Shown here: positions 1 through 8,593 of the stretch, piece by piece
How the letters are laid out: each line of letters starts with the position of its first letter
Position numbering within the stretch: position 1 is the stretch's first letter
Origin: Cellulomonas endophytica
GTDB lineage: Bacteria > Actinomycetota > Actinomycetes > Actinomycetales > Cellulomonadaceae
DNA length: 64,000 nucleotides
Direction: 5' to 3'
Assembly: GCF_004123805.1 (NCBI RefSeq)
Contig: NZ_RWJX01000007.1
Coordinates: forward strand, 1 to 64,000
The notes under the pieces: model-generated
The model's input: the letters and a program-made list of their open reading frames with translations, nothing else
Database searches by the model: none
Told to the model about the DNA's origin: nothing
Position numbers and translations under genes: made by a program

Positions 1-2079
1 GGCGGTGCCGGCGGCGGTCGCGGCGGCTTCGGCGGCGGCGGTCGTCCGGGTGGTCCCGGCGGCGCCCCCGGCGGCGGCGGTGGCTACGGCCCCGCGCGTC
101 CCGGTGGCGGCGGCGGTCGTCCCGGCGGTGCCGGTCGCGGCTCCACGCAGGGCGCCTTCGGGCGCGCCGGCGGCCGTCCGGTCCGCGGGCGCAAGTCCAA
201 GCGGGCGAAGCGCCAGGAGTTCGAGCAGATGCAGGCGCCGTCGCTCGGCGGCGTCAGCGTCCCCCGCGGCAACGGCTCCACGGTCGTCCGCCTGCGGCAC
301 GGCTCGTCGCTGAACGACTTCGCGGACAAGATCGACGCGAACCCGGCGTCGCTGGTCACCGTCCTGTTCCACCTGGGCGAGATGGCGACCGCGACGCAGT
401 CTCTCGACGAGGACACGTTCGGCACGCTGGCGCAGGAGCTCGGCTACGTCATCGAGATGGTGTCGGCCGAGGAGGAGGACCGCGAGCTGCTCGAGTCCTT
501 CGACATGGACCTCGACGCCGAGCTCGAGGCCGAGGGCGACGACGAGCTGCAGGCGCGCCCGCCGGTCGTCACCGTCATGGGCCACGTCGACCACGGCAAG
601 ACCAAGCTCCTCGACGCCATCCGGTCCACGGACGTCGTCGCGGGCGAGGCCGGCGGCATCACCCAGCACATCGGTGCCTACCAGGTCCGTGCCGAGCACG
701 AGGGCCTCGACCGGGCCGTCACGTTCATCGACACCCCGGGCCACGAGGCGTTCACCGCCATGCGTGCCCGTGGTGCGCAGGTCACCGACATCGCGATCCT
801 CGTGGTCGCGGCGGACGACGGCGTGATGCCCCAGACGATCGAGGCGCTCAACCACGCCCAGGCGGCGAACGTGCCGATCGTGGTCGCGGTGAACAAGGTG
901 GACAAGGAGGGGGCCAACCCCGCCAAGATCCGCCAGCAGCTCACCGAGTACAACCTGGTCGCGGAGGAGTACGGCGGCGAGACGATGTTCGTCGACGTCT
1001 CGGCCAAGCAGGGTCAGGGCATCGACAGCCTCATCGAGGCCGTCCTCCTCACGGCGGACGCGGCGCTGGACCTGCGGGCGAACCCCGACAAGGACGCGCG
1101 CGGCGTGGCCATCGAGGCGAACCTCGACAAGGGCCGCGGTGCGGTCGCCACGGTGCTGGTCCAGTCCGGCACCCTGCGCGTCGGCGACGCGGTGGTCGCG
1201 GGCACGGCCCACGGCCGCGTCCGCGCCATGTTCGACGAGCACGGCGACCCCGTCGTCGAGGCCGGCCCGGCCCGTCCGGTGCAGGTCCTCGGGCTCACGT
1301 CCGTCCCGAGCGCCGGCGACACGTTCATCGTCGCCCGCGACGACCGGACCGCCCGTCAGATCGCCGAGAAGCGCGAGGCCGCCGAGCGCGCCGCCCTCCT
1401 GGCCAAGCGCCGCAAGCGCATCAGCCTCGAGGACTTCACGCAGGCCCTGCAGCAGGGCAAGGTCGAGACGCTCAACCTCGTCCTCAAGGGCGACGTGTCC
1501 GGTGCCGTCGAGGCGCTCGAGGACGCGCTGCTCAAGATCGACGTGGGCGAGGAGGTCGACCTGCGCGTCATCCACCGCGGCGTGGGTGCCATCACGCAGA
1601 ACGACGTCAACCTCGCCACGGTCGACAACGCGATCATCATCGGCTTCAACGTGAAGTTCGCGGAGCGCGTCGAGGACCTGGCGGACCGCGAGGGCGTCGA
1701 CGTGCGCTTCTACTCGGTCATCTACCAGGCGATCGACGACGTCGAGGCGGCCCTCAAGGGGATGCTCAAGCCGGAGTACGAGGAGGCCCAGCTCGGTTCC
1801 GCCGAGATCCGGGAGATCTTCCGCTCGTCGCGGTTCGGCAACATCGCCGGCTCGATCGTCCGCTCCGGCACGATCGTCCGGAACTCGAAGGCGCGCGTCA
1901 CCCGCAACGGCAAGGTCGTGGGGGACAACCTCACCATCGAGTCGCTCAAGCGGTTCAAGGACGACGCGACCGAGGTCCGCGAGGGCTTCGAGTGCGGCAT
2001 CGGCCTGGGGTCGTTCAACGACCTCGAGATCGGGGACGTCATCGAGACGTGGGAGATGCGCGAGAAGCCGCGCAGCTGA
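1..2079 (+). CDS. infB: Translation initiation factor IF-2 (5' end outside window)
   Basis: IF-2 is the GTPase that places initiator fMet-tRNA on the 30S subunit and promotes 50S joining. The reading frame is open from base 1, so the N-terminus lies upstream of the window. The first ~55 visible residues are a Gly/Arg/Pro-rich linker, typical of actinobacterial IF-2. The IF2_N region follows, then the G domain with GHVDHGKT (about 580-603), DTPGHEAF and NKVD motifs, and then the beta-barrel and C-terminal fMet-tRNA-binding domains. rbfA follows 54 bases downstream, the usual nusA-infB-rbfA order. The ATG at 229 is only an internal Met, not the start. Confidence 0.97.
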   Translation, partial: GGAGGGRGGFGGGGRPGGPGGAPGGGGGYGPARPGGGGGRPGGAGRGSTQGAFGRAGGRPVRGRKSKRAKRQEFEQMQAPSLGGVSVPRGNGSTVVRLRHGSSLNDFADKIDANPASLVTVLFHLGEMATATQSLDEDTFGTLAQELGYVIEMVSAEEEDRELLESFDMDLDAELEAEGDDELQARPPVVTVMGHVDHGKTKLLDAIRSTDVVAGEAGGITQHIGAYQVRAEHEGLDRAVTFIDTPGHEAFTAMRARGAQVTDIAILVVAADDGVMPQTIEALNHAQAANVPIVVAVNKVDKEGANPAKIRQQLTEYNLVAEEYGGETMFVDVSAKQGQGIDSLIEAVLLTADAALDLRANPDKDARGVAIEANLDKGRGAVATVLVQSGTLRVGDAVVAGTAHGRVRAMFDEHGDPVVEAGPARPVQVLGLTSVPSAGDTFIVARDDRTARQIAEKREAAERAALLAKRRKRISLEDFTQALQQGKVETLNLVLKGDVSGAVEALEDALLKIDVGEEVDLRVIHRGVGAITQNDVNLATVDNAIIIGFNVKFAERVEDLADREGVDVRFYSVIYQAIDDVEAALKGMLKPEYEEAQLGSAEIREIFRSSRFGNIAGSIVRSGTIVRNSKARVTRNGKVVGDNLTIESLKRFKDDATEVREGFECGIGLGSFNDLEIGDVIETWEMREKPRS

Positions 2080-2133
2080 CACCGGCCGTCTGCAGCCCCG
2101 GGCCGTCGCCGGCCGGGGCAGAGGGGAGGACCC

Positions 2134-2592
2134 ATGGCCGACACGCCACGGGCACGCAAGATCGCCGAACGGATCCAGCAGGTCGTCGCGCAGATGCTCG
2201 ACACCCGGATCAAGGACCCGCGCCTCGGCTTCGTCACCGTCACGGAGGTCCGGGTCACCGGGGACCTCCAGCACGCGGACGTCTTCTACACCGTCCTGGG
2301 CGACGAGGAGGCCCGCACCGGCTCGGCCGCGGCCCTCGCCAGCGCGAAGGGCCTCATCCGCTCGGAGGTCGGCAAGGCGACGGGCATCCGCCTGACGCCC
2401 ACGATCGACTTCCACCTCGACGCCGTGCCCGAGACGGCCGCGCAGCTCGCGTCGGCGCTCGCCGAGGCGCAGCGCCGGGACGCCGAGGTGGCGGCCCTGG
2501 CCGCCCGCGCGTCCTACGCCGGCGAGGCCGACCCCTACCGCCGCCCGGTGGAGGACGACGAGGACGACGCGGGCACGGCCGACCGCGCCTGA
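2134..2592 (+). CDS. rbfA: 30S ribosome-binding factor A
   Basis: 152 residues, normal for an actinobacterial RbfA. It binds the 30S subunit and assists 16S rRNA 5' end maturation. The family pattern is visible: an N-terminal helix with [10 protein letters not shown], then [21 protein letters not shown], the KH-like core. The last ~30 residues form an acidic, variable tail. An AGGGGAGGA Shine-Dalgarno sits just before the ATG. It is probably co-transcribed with infB; a strong hairpin follows the stop. Confidence 0.95.
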   Translation: MADTPRARKIAERIQQVVAQMLDTRIKDPRLGFVTVTEVRVTGDLQHADVFYTVLGDEEARTGSAAALASAKGLIRSEVGKATGIRLTPTIDFHLDAVPETAAQLASALAEAQRRDAEVAALAARASYAGEADPYRRPVEDDEDDAGTADRA

Positions 2593-2630
2593 GCGCGTCC
2601 GACCGGACCGACCGCACGACGCAGCACGAC

Positions 2631-2671
2631 CGACGCAGGGCCCGGGCCGCCACGGCCCGGGCCCTGCGTCG
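2631..2671. terminator. 18-bp perfect hairpin after rbfA
   Basis: Arms 2631-2648 and 2654-2671 are perfectly complementary around a five-base loop. There is no U-tract, as is common for actinobacterial terminators. It probably ends the infB-rbfA transcript. The rest of the gap to truB (to about 2860) shows no convincing gene. Confidence 0.75.
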
Positions 2672-2860
2672 TCCCCGACGTGCTCGCGCCGGCGTGAGGG
2701 CGCCCGCGTCGCCCGCGGGAACGGGTGCTGCACCGGCCGTCCGCCGCGCGGCGCCGGGACGGGCGGACCCCCGCGCGCCGGCCCGCCGGCGCAGCATCCC
2801 TCCGGGGACCGGACCGTGGCGGCGGCAGCGCCGGCGGTGCCCCGGGCGGCGGGTGAGAGC

Positions 2861-3832
2861 ATGGCGCGCGTGAGCAGCCCAACCGCACGTCCGCGCCGCC
2901 CGACCGCACCGGACGGGGTCGTCGTGGTCGACAAGCCGGCGGGCTGGACGAGCCACGACGTGGTGGCGCGGATGCGCCGGCTGGCGGGCACCCGCAAGGT
3001 CGGGCACGGCGGCACGCTCGACCCCATGGCGACGGGCGTGCTCGTCGTCGGCATCGGCCGTGCCACGCGCCTGCTCACGTGGGTCTCGGGCGCCGACAAG
3101 GAGTACACGGCCACCGTCCGCCTGGGGGTCAGCACCACGACGGACGACGCCGAGGGCGAGACCGTCGCGACCCCCGGCGCCGCCGGCACCACCCGCGCCG
3201 AGGTCGAGGCGGCGGCCCTGCCGCTCACGGGGCAGATCCTCCAGGTGCCCAGCGCCGTGTCGGCGATCAAGGTCGACGGGCAGCGCGCCTACGCCCGGGT
3301 GCGGGCGGGGGAGAGCGTCGAGCTGGCCGCCCGCCCCGTCACGGTCAGCGTGCTGGAGGTGGGGGAGATGCGCCCCGGACGGGTCGAGGACGGTGACGGC
3401 GACGGCGAGGGCACCGACGTGCTCGACGTCGACGTGCGGGTCGTGTGCACCTCGGGCACCTACGTGCGCGCGCTCGCCCGCGACCTCGGCGCCGCGCTGG
3501 GCACCGGCGGCCACCTCACGGCGCTGCGGCGCACGCGGGTCGGCGGCTTCGACCTGGCGCAGGCCCGGACCCTCGAGGCGCTGGCCGAGGTGCCGGAGGA
3601 CACGCCGCTGGCCGTCCTCGACCCCGCCGCCGCGGCGCGGGCCACCCTGCCCGTGCGCGACCTCGACGAGCGCGAGGCCCGCAGCCTCTCCTACGGGCAG
3701 CCCGTCGAGCTGCGCCCGGGCCGCTCCGGCCCCGCCGCCGCCATCGGCCCGGACGGCGTCCTCGTCGCCGTGCTCGAGCCCCGAGACGACCGCGACCGCC
3801 CTCTGCTGGTCCTCACCCCCGCGGGCTCCTGA
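2861..3832 (+). CDS. truB: tRNA pseudouridine-55 synthase
   Basis: 323 residues. TruB isomerises U55 of the tRNA T-loop to pseudouridine. Visible signatures are VVDKPAGWTSHDVV near residue 22 and GHGGTLDPMATGVL, in which Asp54 is the catalytic aspartate. The conserved KEYTATVRLG strand and a C-terminal RNA-binding region follow. I chose the ATG at 2861 because the frame's earlier start at 2816 adds an Ala-rich, non-conserved extension and 2861 has a weak GGTGAG-type RBS. ribF lies 164 bases downstream on the same strand, a common pairing. Confidence 0.95.
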   Translation: MARVSSPTARPRRPTAPDGVVVVDKPAGWTSHDVVARMRRLAGTRKVGHGGTLDPMATGVLVVGIGRATRLLTWVSGADKEYTATVRLGVSTTTDDAEGETVATPGAAGTTRAEVEAAALPLTGQILQVPSAVSAIKVDGQRAYARVRAGESVELAARPVTVSVLEVGEMRPGRVEDGDGDGEGTDVLDVDVRVVCTSGTYVRALARDLGAALGTGGHLTALRRTRVGGFDLAQARTLEALAEVPEDTPLAVLDPAAAARATLPVRDLDEREARSLSYGQPVELRPGRSGPAAAIGPDGVLVAVLEPRDDRDRPLLVLTPAGS

Positions 3833-3996
3833 GCCGGGTGGTGGACGGCGGCGCCGCGCCGACCGCCGGGACGGCGCCGCCCGCCGCCCGCACCGCCCCA
3901 CCGGCACCGCCGGGCGTGCGGCGCGTACCCGGACGGTCCTGCGGGGTGGCACCCTTGTCCGCTGGGCCGCACCGGGCGGCCGCGAGGGAGGCACGC

Positions 3997-5001
3997 GTGC
4001 ACGTCTGGCGGGGTCTGGCCCAGGTGCCGGCCGGCTGGGGGCCGTCCGTGGTGACGCTGGGCAACTTCGACGGCGTCCACCGCGGCCACGCGGGCGTGCT
4101 GGCGGAGATGGCGGCGGACGCCCGTGCCGCCGACCTGCGGTCCGTCGCGGTGACGTTCTCCCCGCACCCCGCGCAGGTGCACCGCCCCGACACGGCGCCG
4201 CCGCAGCTCACGGGCGACGCGGACCGGCTCGAGCTGCTCGCCGACTGCGGCCTCGACGCCGTGCTGCTCGAGCACTACACGCTCGCCTTCGCCCGCCAGA
4301 CGCCGCGGGAGTTCGTGCAGCGGTACCTCGTGGGGGCGCTGGGCGCCCGGGTCGTCGTCGTCGGGCGGGACGTGCGCTTCGGCTGGCAGAACAGCGGCGA
4401 CCTGGCGACGATGCGCGCGCTCGGCGCGGAGCTGGGCTTCACGGTGGACGTCGTGGACGACCTCGTCGACGAGGCGCCCGCCGACCCGGCGGACGGGCGG
4501 CGCCGGCTGTCGTCGACGTGGGTGCGCGAGCTGCTCGCGGCGGGGGACGTCGCCGGCGCCGCCGCCCTGCTGGGCCGGCCGCACCGGCTGCGCGGCCTCG
4601 TCGTCCACGGGGACGCCCGCGGCCGCGAGCTGGGCTACCCGACGGCCAACCTCGCGCAGGACGCCGCGGGCATGGTCCCCGCCGACGGCGTCTACGCCGG
4701 CCGGCTGCGGCGCGTGCGGCGCGCGGACGGCACGCCCTACGCCCCGGTCGACGCGGACGTCGTGCTGCCCGCCGCCGTCTCCATCGGGACGAACCCCACC
4801 TTCGACGGCGTGCAGCGCCGCGTGGAGGCCTACGTGCTCGACCGCACGGACCTCGACCTCTACGACGAGGAGGTCGTCGTGGAGCTGCTCGTCCGGCTGC
4901 GGCCCACGCTGCGCTTCGACGGCGTCGAGCCGCTCCTGGAGCAGATGGCCCGGGACGTGGCCGACGCGCGGGCGCTGCTGGGCGCCCCCGAGCCCGCGTA
5001 G
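3997..5001 (+). CDS. ribF: Bifunctional riboflavin kinase / FAD synthetase
   Basis: 334 residues. It converts riboflavin to FMN and then FAD. The N-terminal adenylyltransferase half shows LGNFDGVHRGH (residues 21-31), TFSPHP and GRDVRFG. The C-terminal flavokinase half shows GRELGYPTANL near residue 209 and SIGTNPTF. The GTG start at 3997 is preceded by a GAGGGAGG Shine-Dalgarno at 3984-3991; the same frame stays open far upstream only because it shadows truB. It is convergent with the minus-strand transsulfuration genes. Confidence 0.96.
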   Translation: MHVWRGLAQVPAGWGPSVVTLGNFDGVHRGHAGVLAEMAADARAADLRSVAVTFSPHPAQVHRPDTAPPQLTGDADRLELLADCGLDAVLLEHYTLAFARQTPREFVQRYLVGALGARVVVVGRDVRFGWQNSGDLATMRALGAELGFTVDVVDDLVDEAPADPADGRRRLSSTWVRELLAAGDVAGAAALLGRPHRLRGLVVHGDARGRELGYPTANLAQDAAGMVPADGVYAGRLRRVRRADGTPYAPVDADVVLPAAVSIGTNPTFDGVQRRVEAYVLDRTDLDLYDEEVVVELLVRLRPTLRFDGVEPLLEQMARDVADARALLGAPEPA

Positions 5002-5005
5002 GACC

Positions 5006-5041
5006 GGGCCGCCGCGCCGGGGTCCTCCCGGGCGGCGGCCC
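5006..5041. terminator. Hairpin between convergent ribF and metB
   Basis: A 10-bp perfect stem (5006-5015 with 5032-5041) lies just after the ribF stop and just before the metB stop, so it can serve both strands. Confidence 0.65.
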
Positions 5042-5061
5042 CTCCCGCGGGCCGGGCGGGG

Positions 5062-6384
5062 TCAGCCCTCGCGCGCCGCGACCTCGAGGGCCGCGTCGAC
5101 GTCCGCGACGAGGTCCGCGACGTCCTCGATGCCGACGGACAGCCGGACGAGGTCGTCCGGCACCTCCAGGGCCGACCCGGCGACGGACGCGTGCGTCATC
5201 GCCGCGGGCAGCTCGACGAGGGACTCGACGCCGCCGAGCGACTCGGCCAGCGTGAAGAGGCGCGTGGCGGCGCAGAAGGCCCGCGCCCGCGCCTCGCTGC
5301 CCAGGCGGAACGCCACCATGCCGCCGAAGGCGCGCATCTGCCGCGACGCGACCGCGTGCCCGGGGTCGTCGGGCAGCCCGGGGTAGTGCACCGCGGTGAC
5401 GGCGGGGTGCGCCTGCAGGTGCGCCGCGAGCTCGGCGGCGTTGGCGCTGTGCCGCTCCATGCGCACGGCCAGGGTGCGCAGCCCGCGCAGCGTGAGCCAC
5501 GCGTCGAACGGCCCGGCCACCGCCCCGGCGGCGTTCTGGAGGAAGCCCACGGCGTCGGCGACGGCGTCCGTGCCCGTCGGCCCGACGAGCCCGAGCGGCA
5601 GGCGCACGCCCGCGCCGACGACGAGCGCCCCGCCGACCACGTCCGAGTGCCCGCCGATGTACTTCGTCGTGGAGTGCACGACGACGTCCGCGCCGAGCGC
5701 GAGGGGCTGCTGCAGGTAGGGCGAGGCGAAGGTGTTGTCGACGACGAGGAGGGCGCCCGCGGCGTGGGCGATCTCGGCCAGGCGCGGGATGTCGGCGACG
5801 CCGAGCAGCGGGTTCGTCGGCGTCTCGACCCACACGACGCCGGTCTCACCGGGACGCACGGCGGCGGCCACCGCGTCGGGGTCGCCGAGGCGTGCCGGCG
5901 TGTGCGCGACGCCCCAGGGCTCGAGGACGCGCGCCACGAGGCGGTAGGTGCCGCCGTAGGCGTCGTCGGGGATGACGACGTGCCGCCCCGGGGTCAGCGT
6001 GGCGCGCAGGAGGACGTCCTCGGCGGCCAGGCCCGAGGAGAACGCGAAGGCGCGCTCGCCGCCCTCGACGGCCGCCAGGGCCGTCTGGAGGGCGTCCCGG
6101 GTCGGGTTGCCCGAGCGCGAGTACTCGTAGCCGTTGCGCAGGCCGCCGACGCCGTCCTGGGCGTAGGTGGACACCTGGTAGATCGGCGGCACGACCGCGC
6201 CCGTCGTCGGGTCGGGCTCGAGCCCGGCGTGCACGGCGCGGGTGGAGAACCCCGAGGGGCGCCCGTCGGGGGCGGTGGTGCTCGCGTCCGGGGTGCCGCC
6301 GGTGCTCGTGCCGGCGTCCGTGCCGCGGCCCTCGGAGGGCGTGCGGGGCTGGTGGGGCGCCGTCGCGCCGGGGTCGGTGGTCAC
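5062..6384 (-). CDS. metB: Cystathionine gamma-synthase / gamma-lyase (PLP enzyme)
   Basis: 440 residues, Cys/Met-metabolism PLP family. The frame shows the substrate and PLP-phosphate loop YSRSGNPTRDALQ, SSGLAAED, the VVDNTFASPY strand and the PLP-lysine motif HSTTKYIGGHSD (Lys near residue 241). The GTG start at 6384 is set by an AGGAG box five bases upstream; the longer frame reading is shadow sequence. The first ~45 residues are Thr/Gly-rich and not family-conserved. It lies 55 bases downstream of a cystathionine beta-synthase on the same strand, which argues for reverse transsulfuration (gamma-lyase activity). Sequence alone does not separate synthase from lyase. Confidence 0.88.
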   Translation of the reverse strand: MTTDPGATAPHQPRTPSEGRGTDAGTSTGGTPDASTTAPDGRPSGFSTRAVHAGLEPDPTTGAVVPPIYQVSTYAQDGVGGLRNGYEYSRSGNPTRDALQTALAAVEGGERAFAFSSGLAAEDVLLRATLTPGRHVVIPDDAYGGTYRLVARVLEPWGVAHTPARLGDPDAVAAAVRPGETGVVWVETPTNPLLGVADIPRLAEIAHAAGALLVVDNTFASPYLQQPLALGADVVVHSTTKYIGGHSDVVGGALVVGAGVRLPLGLVGPTGTDAVADAVGFLQNAAGAVAGPFDAWLTLRGLRTLAVRMERHSANAAELAAHLQAHPAVTAVHYPGLPDDPGHAVASRQMRAFGGMVAFRLGSEARARAFCAATRLFTLAESLGGVESLVELPAAMTHASVAGSALEVPDDLVRLSVGIEDVADLVADVDAALEVAAREG

Positions 6385-6439
6385 GGGGTCCTCCTGCGAG
6401 AGGTCGGCGGGGGCGTCGGGGGTCGGGGGTGGACGGCGG

Positions 6440-7840
6440 TCAGCGTGCGGCGTGCTCGAGGAGGTCGGCGCGCGTGAGGACGCCGGCGGGGCGCCCCTCG
6501 TCGACGACGAGCAGCGCGTCCGCGTCCTGCAGCGCGGCCGTGGCGGCGGCGACGGGCTCGCCCGCGCCGACCTGGGGGAGCGGGTCCGCGAGGTGCTTGC
6601 GGACGGGGTCGGACAGGCGCGCGGAGCCGCTCCACAGGGCGTCGAGCAGCCCGCGCTCGGTGACGGCACCCAGCACCTCGCCGAGCGTGACGGGCGGCTC
6701 CTCCGTGACGACGGGCAGCTGGGACACGCCGTACTCGCGCAGGATCTCGATGGCGTCGCGGACCGTCTCGTTCGGGTGGGTGTGCACGAGCGCGGGCAGG
6801 CCCCCGCTCTTGCCGCGCATCACGTCCCCGACGGTCGCGCCCGTGCCCTCCTCGCGCAGGAAGCCGTACGAGCGCATCCACGGGTCGGAGAAGATCTTCG
6901 ACAGGTAGCCGCGGCCGCTGTCGGGCAGCAGCACCACGACCACCGCCCGGGCGGCGGCCTCCGGGTCCTCGCGCTCGAGCCGCTCGGCCACGCGCAGCGC
7001 CGCGACGACCGCCATGCCGGAGGACCCCCCGACGAGGAGCGCCTCCTCGCGCGCGAGGCGACGGGTCATGGCGAAGGACTCCGCGTCGTCGACGGCGAGG
7101 ACCTCGTCGGGCACGGCCGGGTCGTAGGCGCTCGGCCAGAAGTCCTCGCCGACGCCCTCCACGAGGTACGGCCGGCCCGTGCCGCCCGAGTAGACCGAGC
7201 CCTCGGGGTCCGCGCCGACGACCACGACCGGCCCCTCCGGGCGGTCCCGGCTCACGTCGTGCAGGTAGCGCCCCGTGCCGCTGATGGTGCCGCCCGTGCC
7301 GACGCCGGTGACGAAGTGCGTGACGCGCCCCTCCGTCGCCGCCCAGATCTCGGGACCCGTCGACGCGTAGTGGCTCGCGGGCCCGTCGGGGTTGGCGTAC
7401 TGGTTCGGCTGCCAGGCGCCCGGCGTCTCGCGGACGATGCGGGAGGCGACGCCGTAGTACGAGTCGGGGCTGTCCGGCGGGACCGACGTGGGGGTGATGA
7501 CGACGTCCGCGCCGTAGGCCCGCAGCACGTCCCGCTTCTCGGGGCTCACCTTGTCCGGGCAGACGAACACGCAGCGGTAGCCGCGGCGCTGCGCGACGAG
7601 CGCCAGGCCGACGCCCGTGTTGCCGGAGGTGGGCTCGACGATCGTGCCGCCCGGGCGCAGGTCGCCCCGGCGCTCCGCCTCCGCGACGATGCGGGCCGCG
7701 ATCCGGTCCTTCACGGAGCCGCCGGGGTTGACGTACTCCACCTTCGCCAGCACGGTGGCGGAGAGGCCGGCCGTCACGGCGTGGAGGCGGACGAGCGGGG
7801 TGCCGCCGACGAGGTCGGCGACGTGGTCGACGTACTGCAC
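6440..7840 (-). CDS. cbs: Cystathionine beta-synthase with two CBS domains
   Basis: 466 residues. It condenses serine with homocysteine to cystathionine. The PLP fold-type II core has NPGGSVKDR (Lys44 as the PLP Schiff base), [18 protein letters not shown] and GGSSGMA. Two CBS modules (about residues 335-395 and 405-460) form a C-terminal Bateman domain, as in actinobacterial CBS. The start is a GTG at 7840, with no clear SD. It is first gene of a two-gene unit with the gamma-synthase/lyase; together they could move sulfur from homocysteine to cysteine. The absence of a haem-binding N-terminal extension fits bacterial enzymes. Confidence 0.93.
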   Translation of the reverse strand: MQYVDHVADLVGGTPLVRLHAVTAGLSATVLAKVEYVNPGGSVKDRIAARIVAEAERRGDLRPGGTIVEPTSGNTGVGLALVAQRRGYRCVFVCPDKVSPEKRDVLRAYGADVVITPTSVPPDSPDSYYGVASRIVRETPGAWQPNQYANPDGPASHYASTGPEIWAATEGRVTHFVTGVGTGGTISGTGRYLHDVSRDRPEGPVVVVGADPEGSVYSGGTGRPYLVEGVGEDFWPSAYDPAVPDEVLAVDDAESFAMTRRLAREEALLVGGSSGMAVVAALRVAERLEREDPEAAARAVVVVLLPDSGRGYLSKIFSDPWMRSYGFLREEGTGATVGDVMRGKSGGLPALVHTHPNETVRDAIEILREYGVSQLPVVTEEPPVTLGEVLGAVTERGLLDALWSGSARLSDPVRKHLADPLPQVGAGEPVAAATAALQDADALLVVDEGRPAGVLTRADLLEHAAR

Positions 7841-7916
7841 GGGCTCTCAGGCCTCTCGTCCACGGGTCAGGTGCGTCCCGCCACTGTGCCACGACCGGCC
7901 CGGGCGCCCGTGCTGG

Positions 7917-7922
7917 TACTCT
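7917..7922 (+). promoter_or_regulatory. Probable -10 element of rpsO
   Basis: TACTCT fits TANNNT and would start transcription near 7929, giving a leader of about 80 bases before the rpsO GTG. The leader contains a short inverted repeat (CGTTC/GAACG), a possible S15 autoregulation structure. That function is inferred only from S15 leaders in other bacteria. Confidence 0.45.
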
Positions 7923-8009
7923 GGACGACGCCGTTCGATCGGCCGCGGAACGAGAGAGCCCGGGTGGACGTGCCCCGGAGCACCGCGCAACGAGACACCA
8001 GGGAGAGAC

Positions 8010-8279
8010 GTGCCGCTCGACAACGCCACGAAGCAGACCATCATGACCGAGTACGCCACGCACGAGGGCGACACCGGTTCCCCCGAGGTGCAGATCGCGG
8101 TGCTCACGCAGCGCATCAAGGACCTCACCGAGCACCTGAAGGCCCACAAGCACGACCACCACAGCCGCCGTGGGCTGCTGCTGCTGGTCGGCCGGCGTCG
8201 TCGCCTGCTGGGCTACCTGCAGAAGATCGACATCGCCCGCTACCGCTCGATCATCGAGCGGCTCGGCCTGCGCCGCTGA
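8010..8279 (+). CDS. rpsO: 30S ribosomal protein S15
   Basis: 89 residues, exactly the usual S15 size. It is a primary binder of 16S rRNA helices in the platform. Diagnostic stretches are [26 protein letters not shown] and [13 protein letters not shown] at the C-terminus. The GTG start at 8010 has a GGGAGAG Shine-Dalgarno. It sits upstream of pnp, the classic rpsO-pnp arrangement, separated here by a terminator-like hairpin and a short tandem repeat. Confidence 0.97.
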   Translation: MPLDNATKQTIMTEYATHEGDTGSPEVQIAVLTQRIKDLTEHLKAHKHDHHSRRGLLLLVGRRRRLLGYLQKIDIARYRSIIERLGLRR

Positions 8280-8285
8280 ACCACC

Positions 8286-8322
8286 GGACCAGCCCGGACC
8301 CCCCGCGGGTCCGGGCTGGTCC
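8286..8322. terminator. 15-bp hairpin after rpsO
   Basis: Arms 8286-8300 and 8308-8322 pair perfectly around a seven-base loop directly after the rpsO stop. It could be a terminator, or a processing or attenuation structure between rpsO and pnp. Confidence 0.7.
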
Positions 8323-8356
8323 CGCGTGAGGGCCGCAGGCCCACCGCACCACCGCT

Positions 8357-8441
8357 GAGCACCAGAGCACGACAGTCACCAGAGCACGACGAGCACCAGA
8401 GCACGACGAGCACCAGAGCACGACCGGCACCACCGCACGAC
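8357..8441. repeat. 17-bp tandem repeat in the rpsO-pnp gap
   Basis: Five head-to-tail 17-base units based on GAGCACCAGAGCACGAC. Units at 8357, 8391 and 8408 are identical, and those at 8374 and 8425 are degenerate. The tract is adenine-richer than its surroundings and lies in the 314-base gap between rpsO and pnp (8280-8593). No reading frame in the gap looks like a gene. Confidence 0.85.
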
Positions 8442-8593
8442 AGCACCACGTCACCACGCGAACCGCGCCGGCCCGCCTGCGCACGGTCCTCGGTAGTGGC
8501 CGCCAGCAGCCCCGACGCCGGGCGCTGCGACGGCCTCGATCGAAGACCGCCCGGGACCGGGCCGGCGCCCCCCGATCCTTAAGGAGGGCACCC

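Noticed and set aside
2816-2860. Upstream truB start at 2816
   Set aside because: Adds an Ala-rich segment with no conservation; the 2861 start is closer to the family N-terminus.
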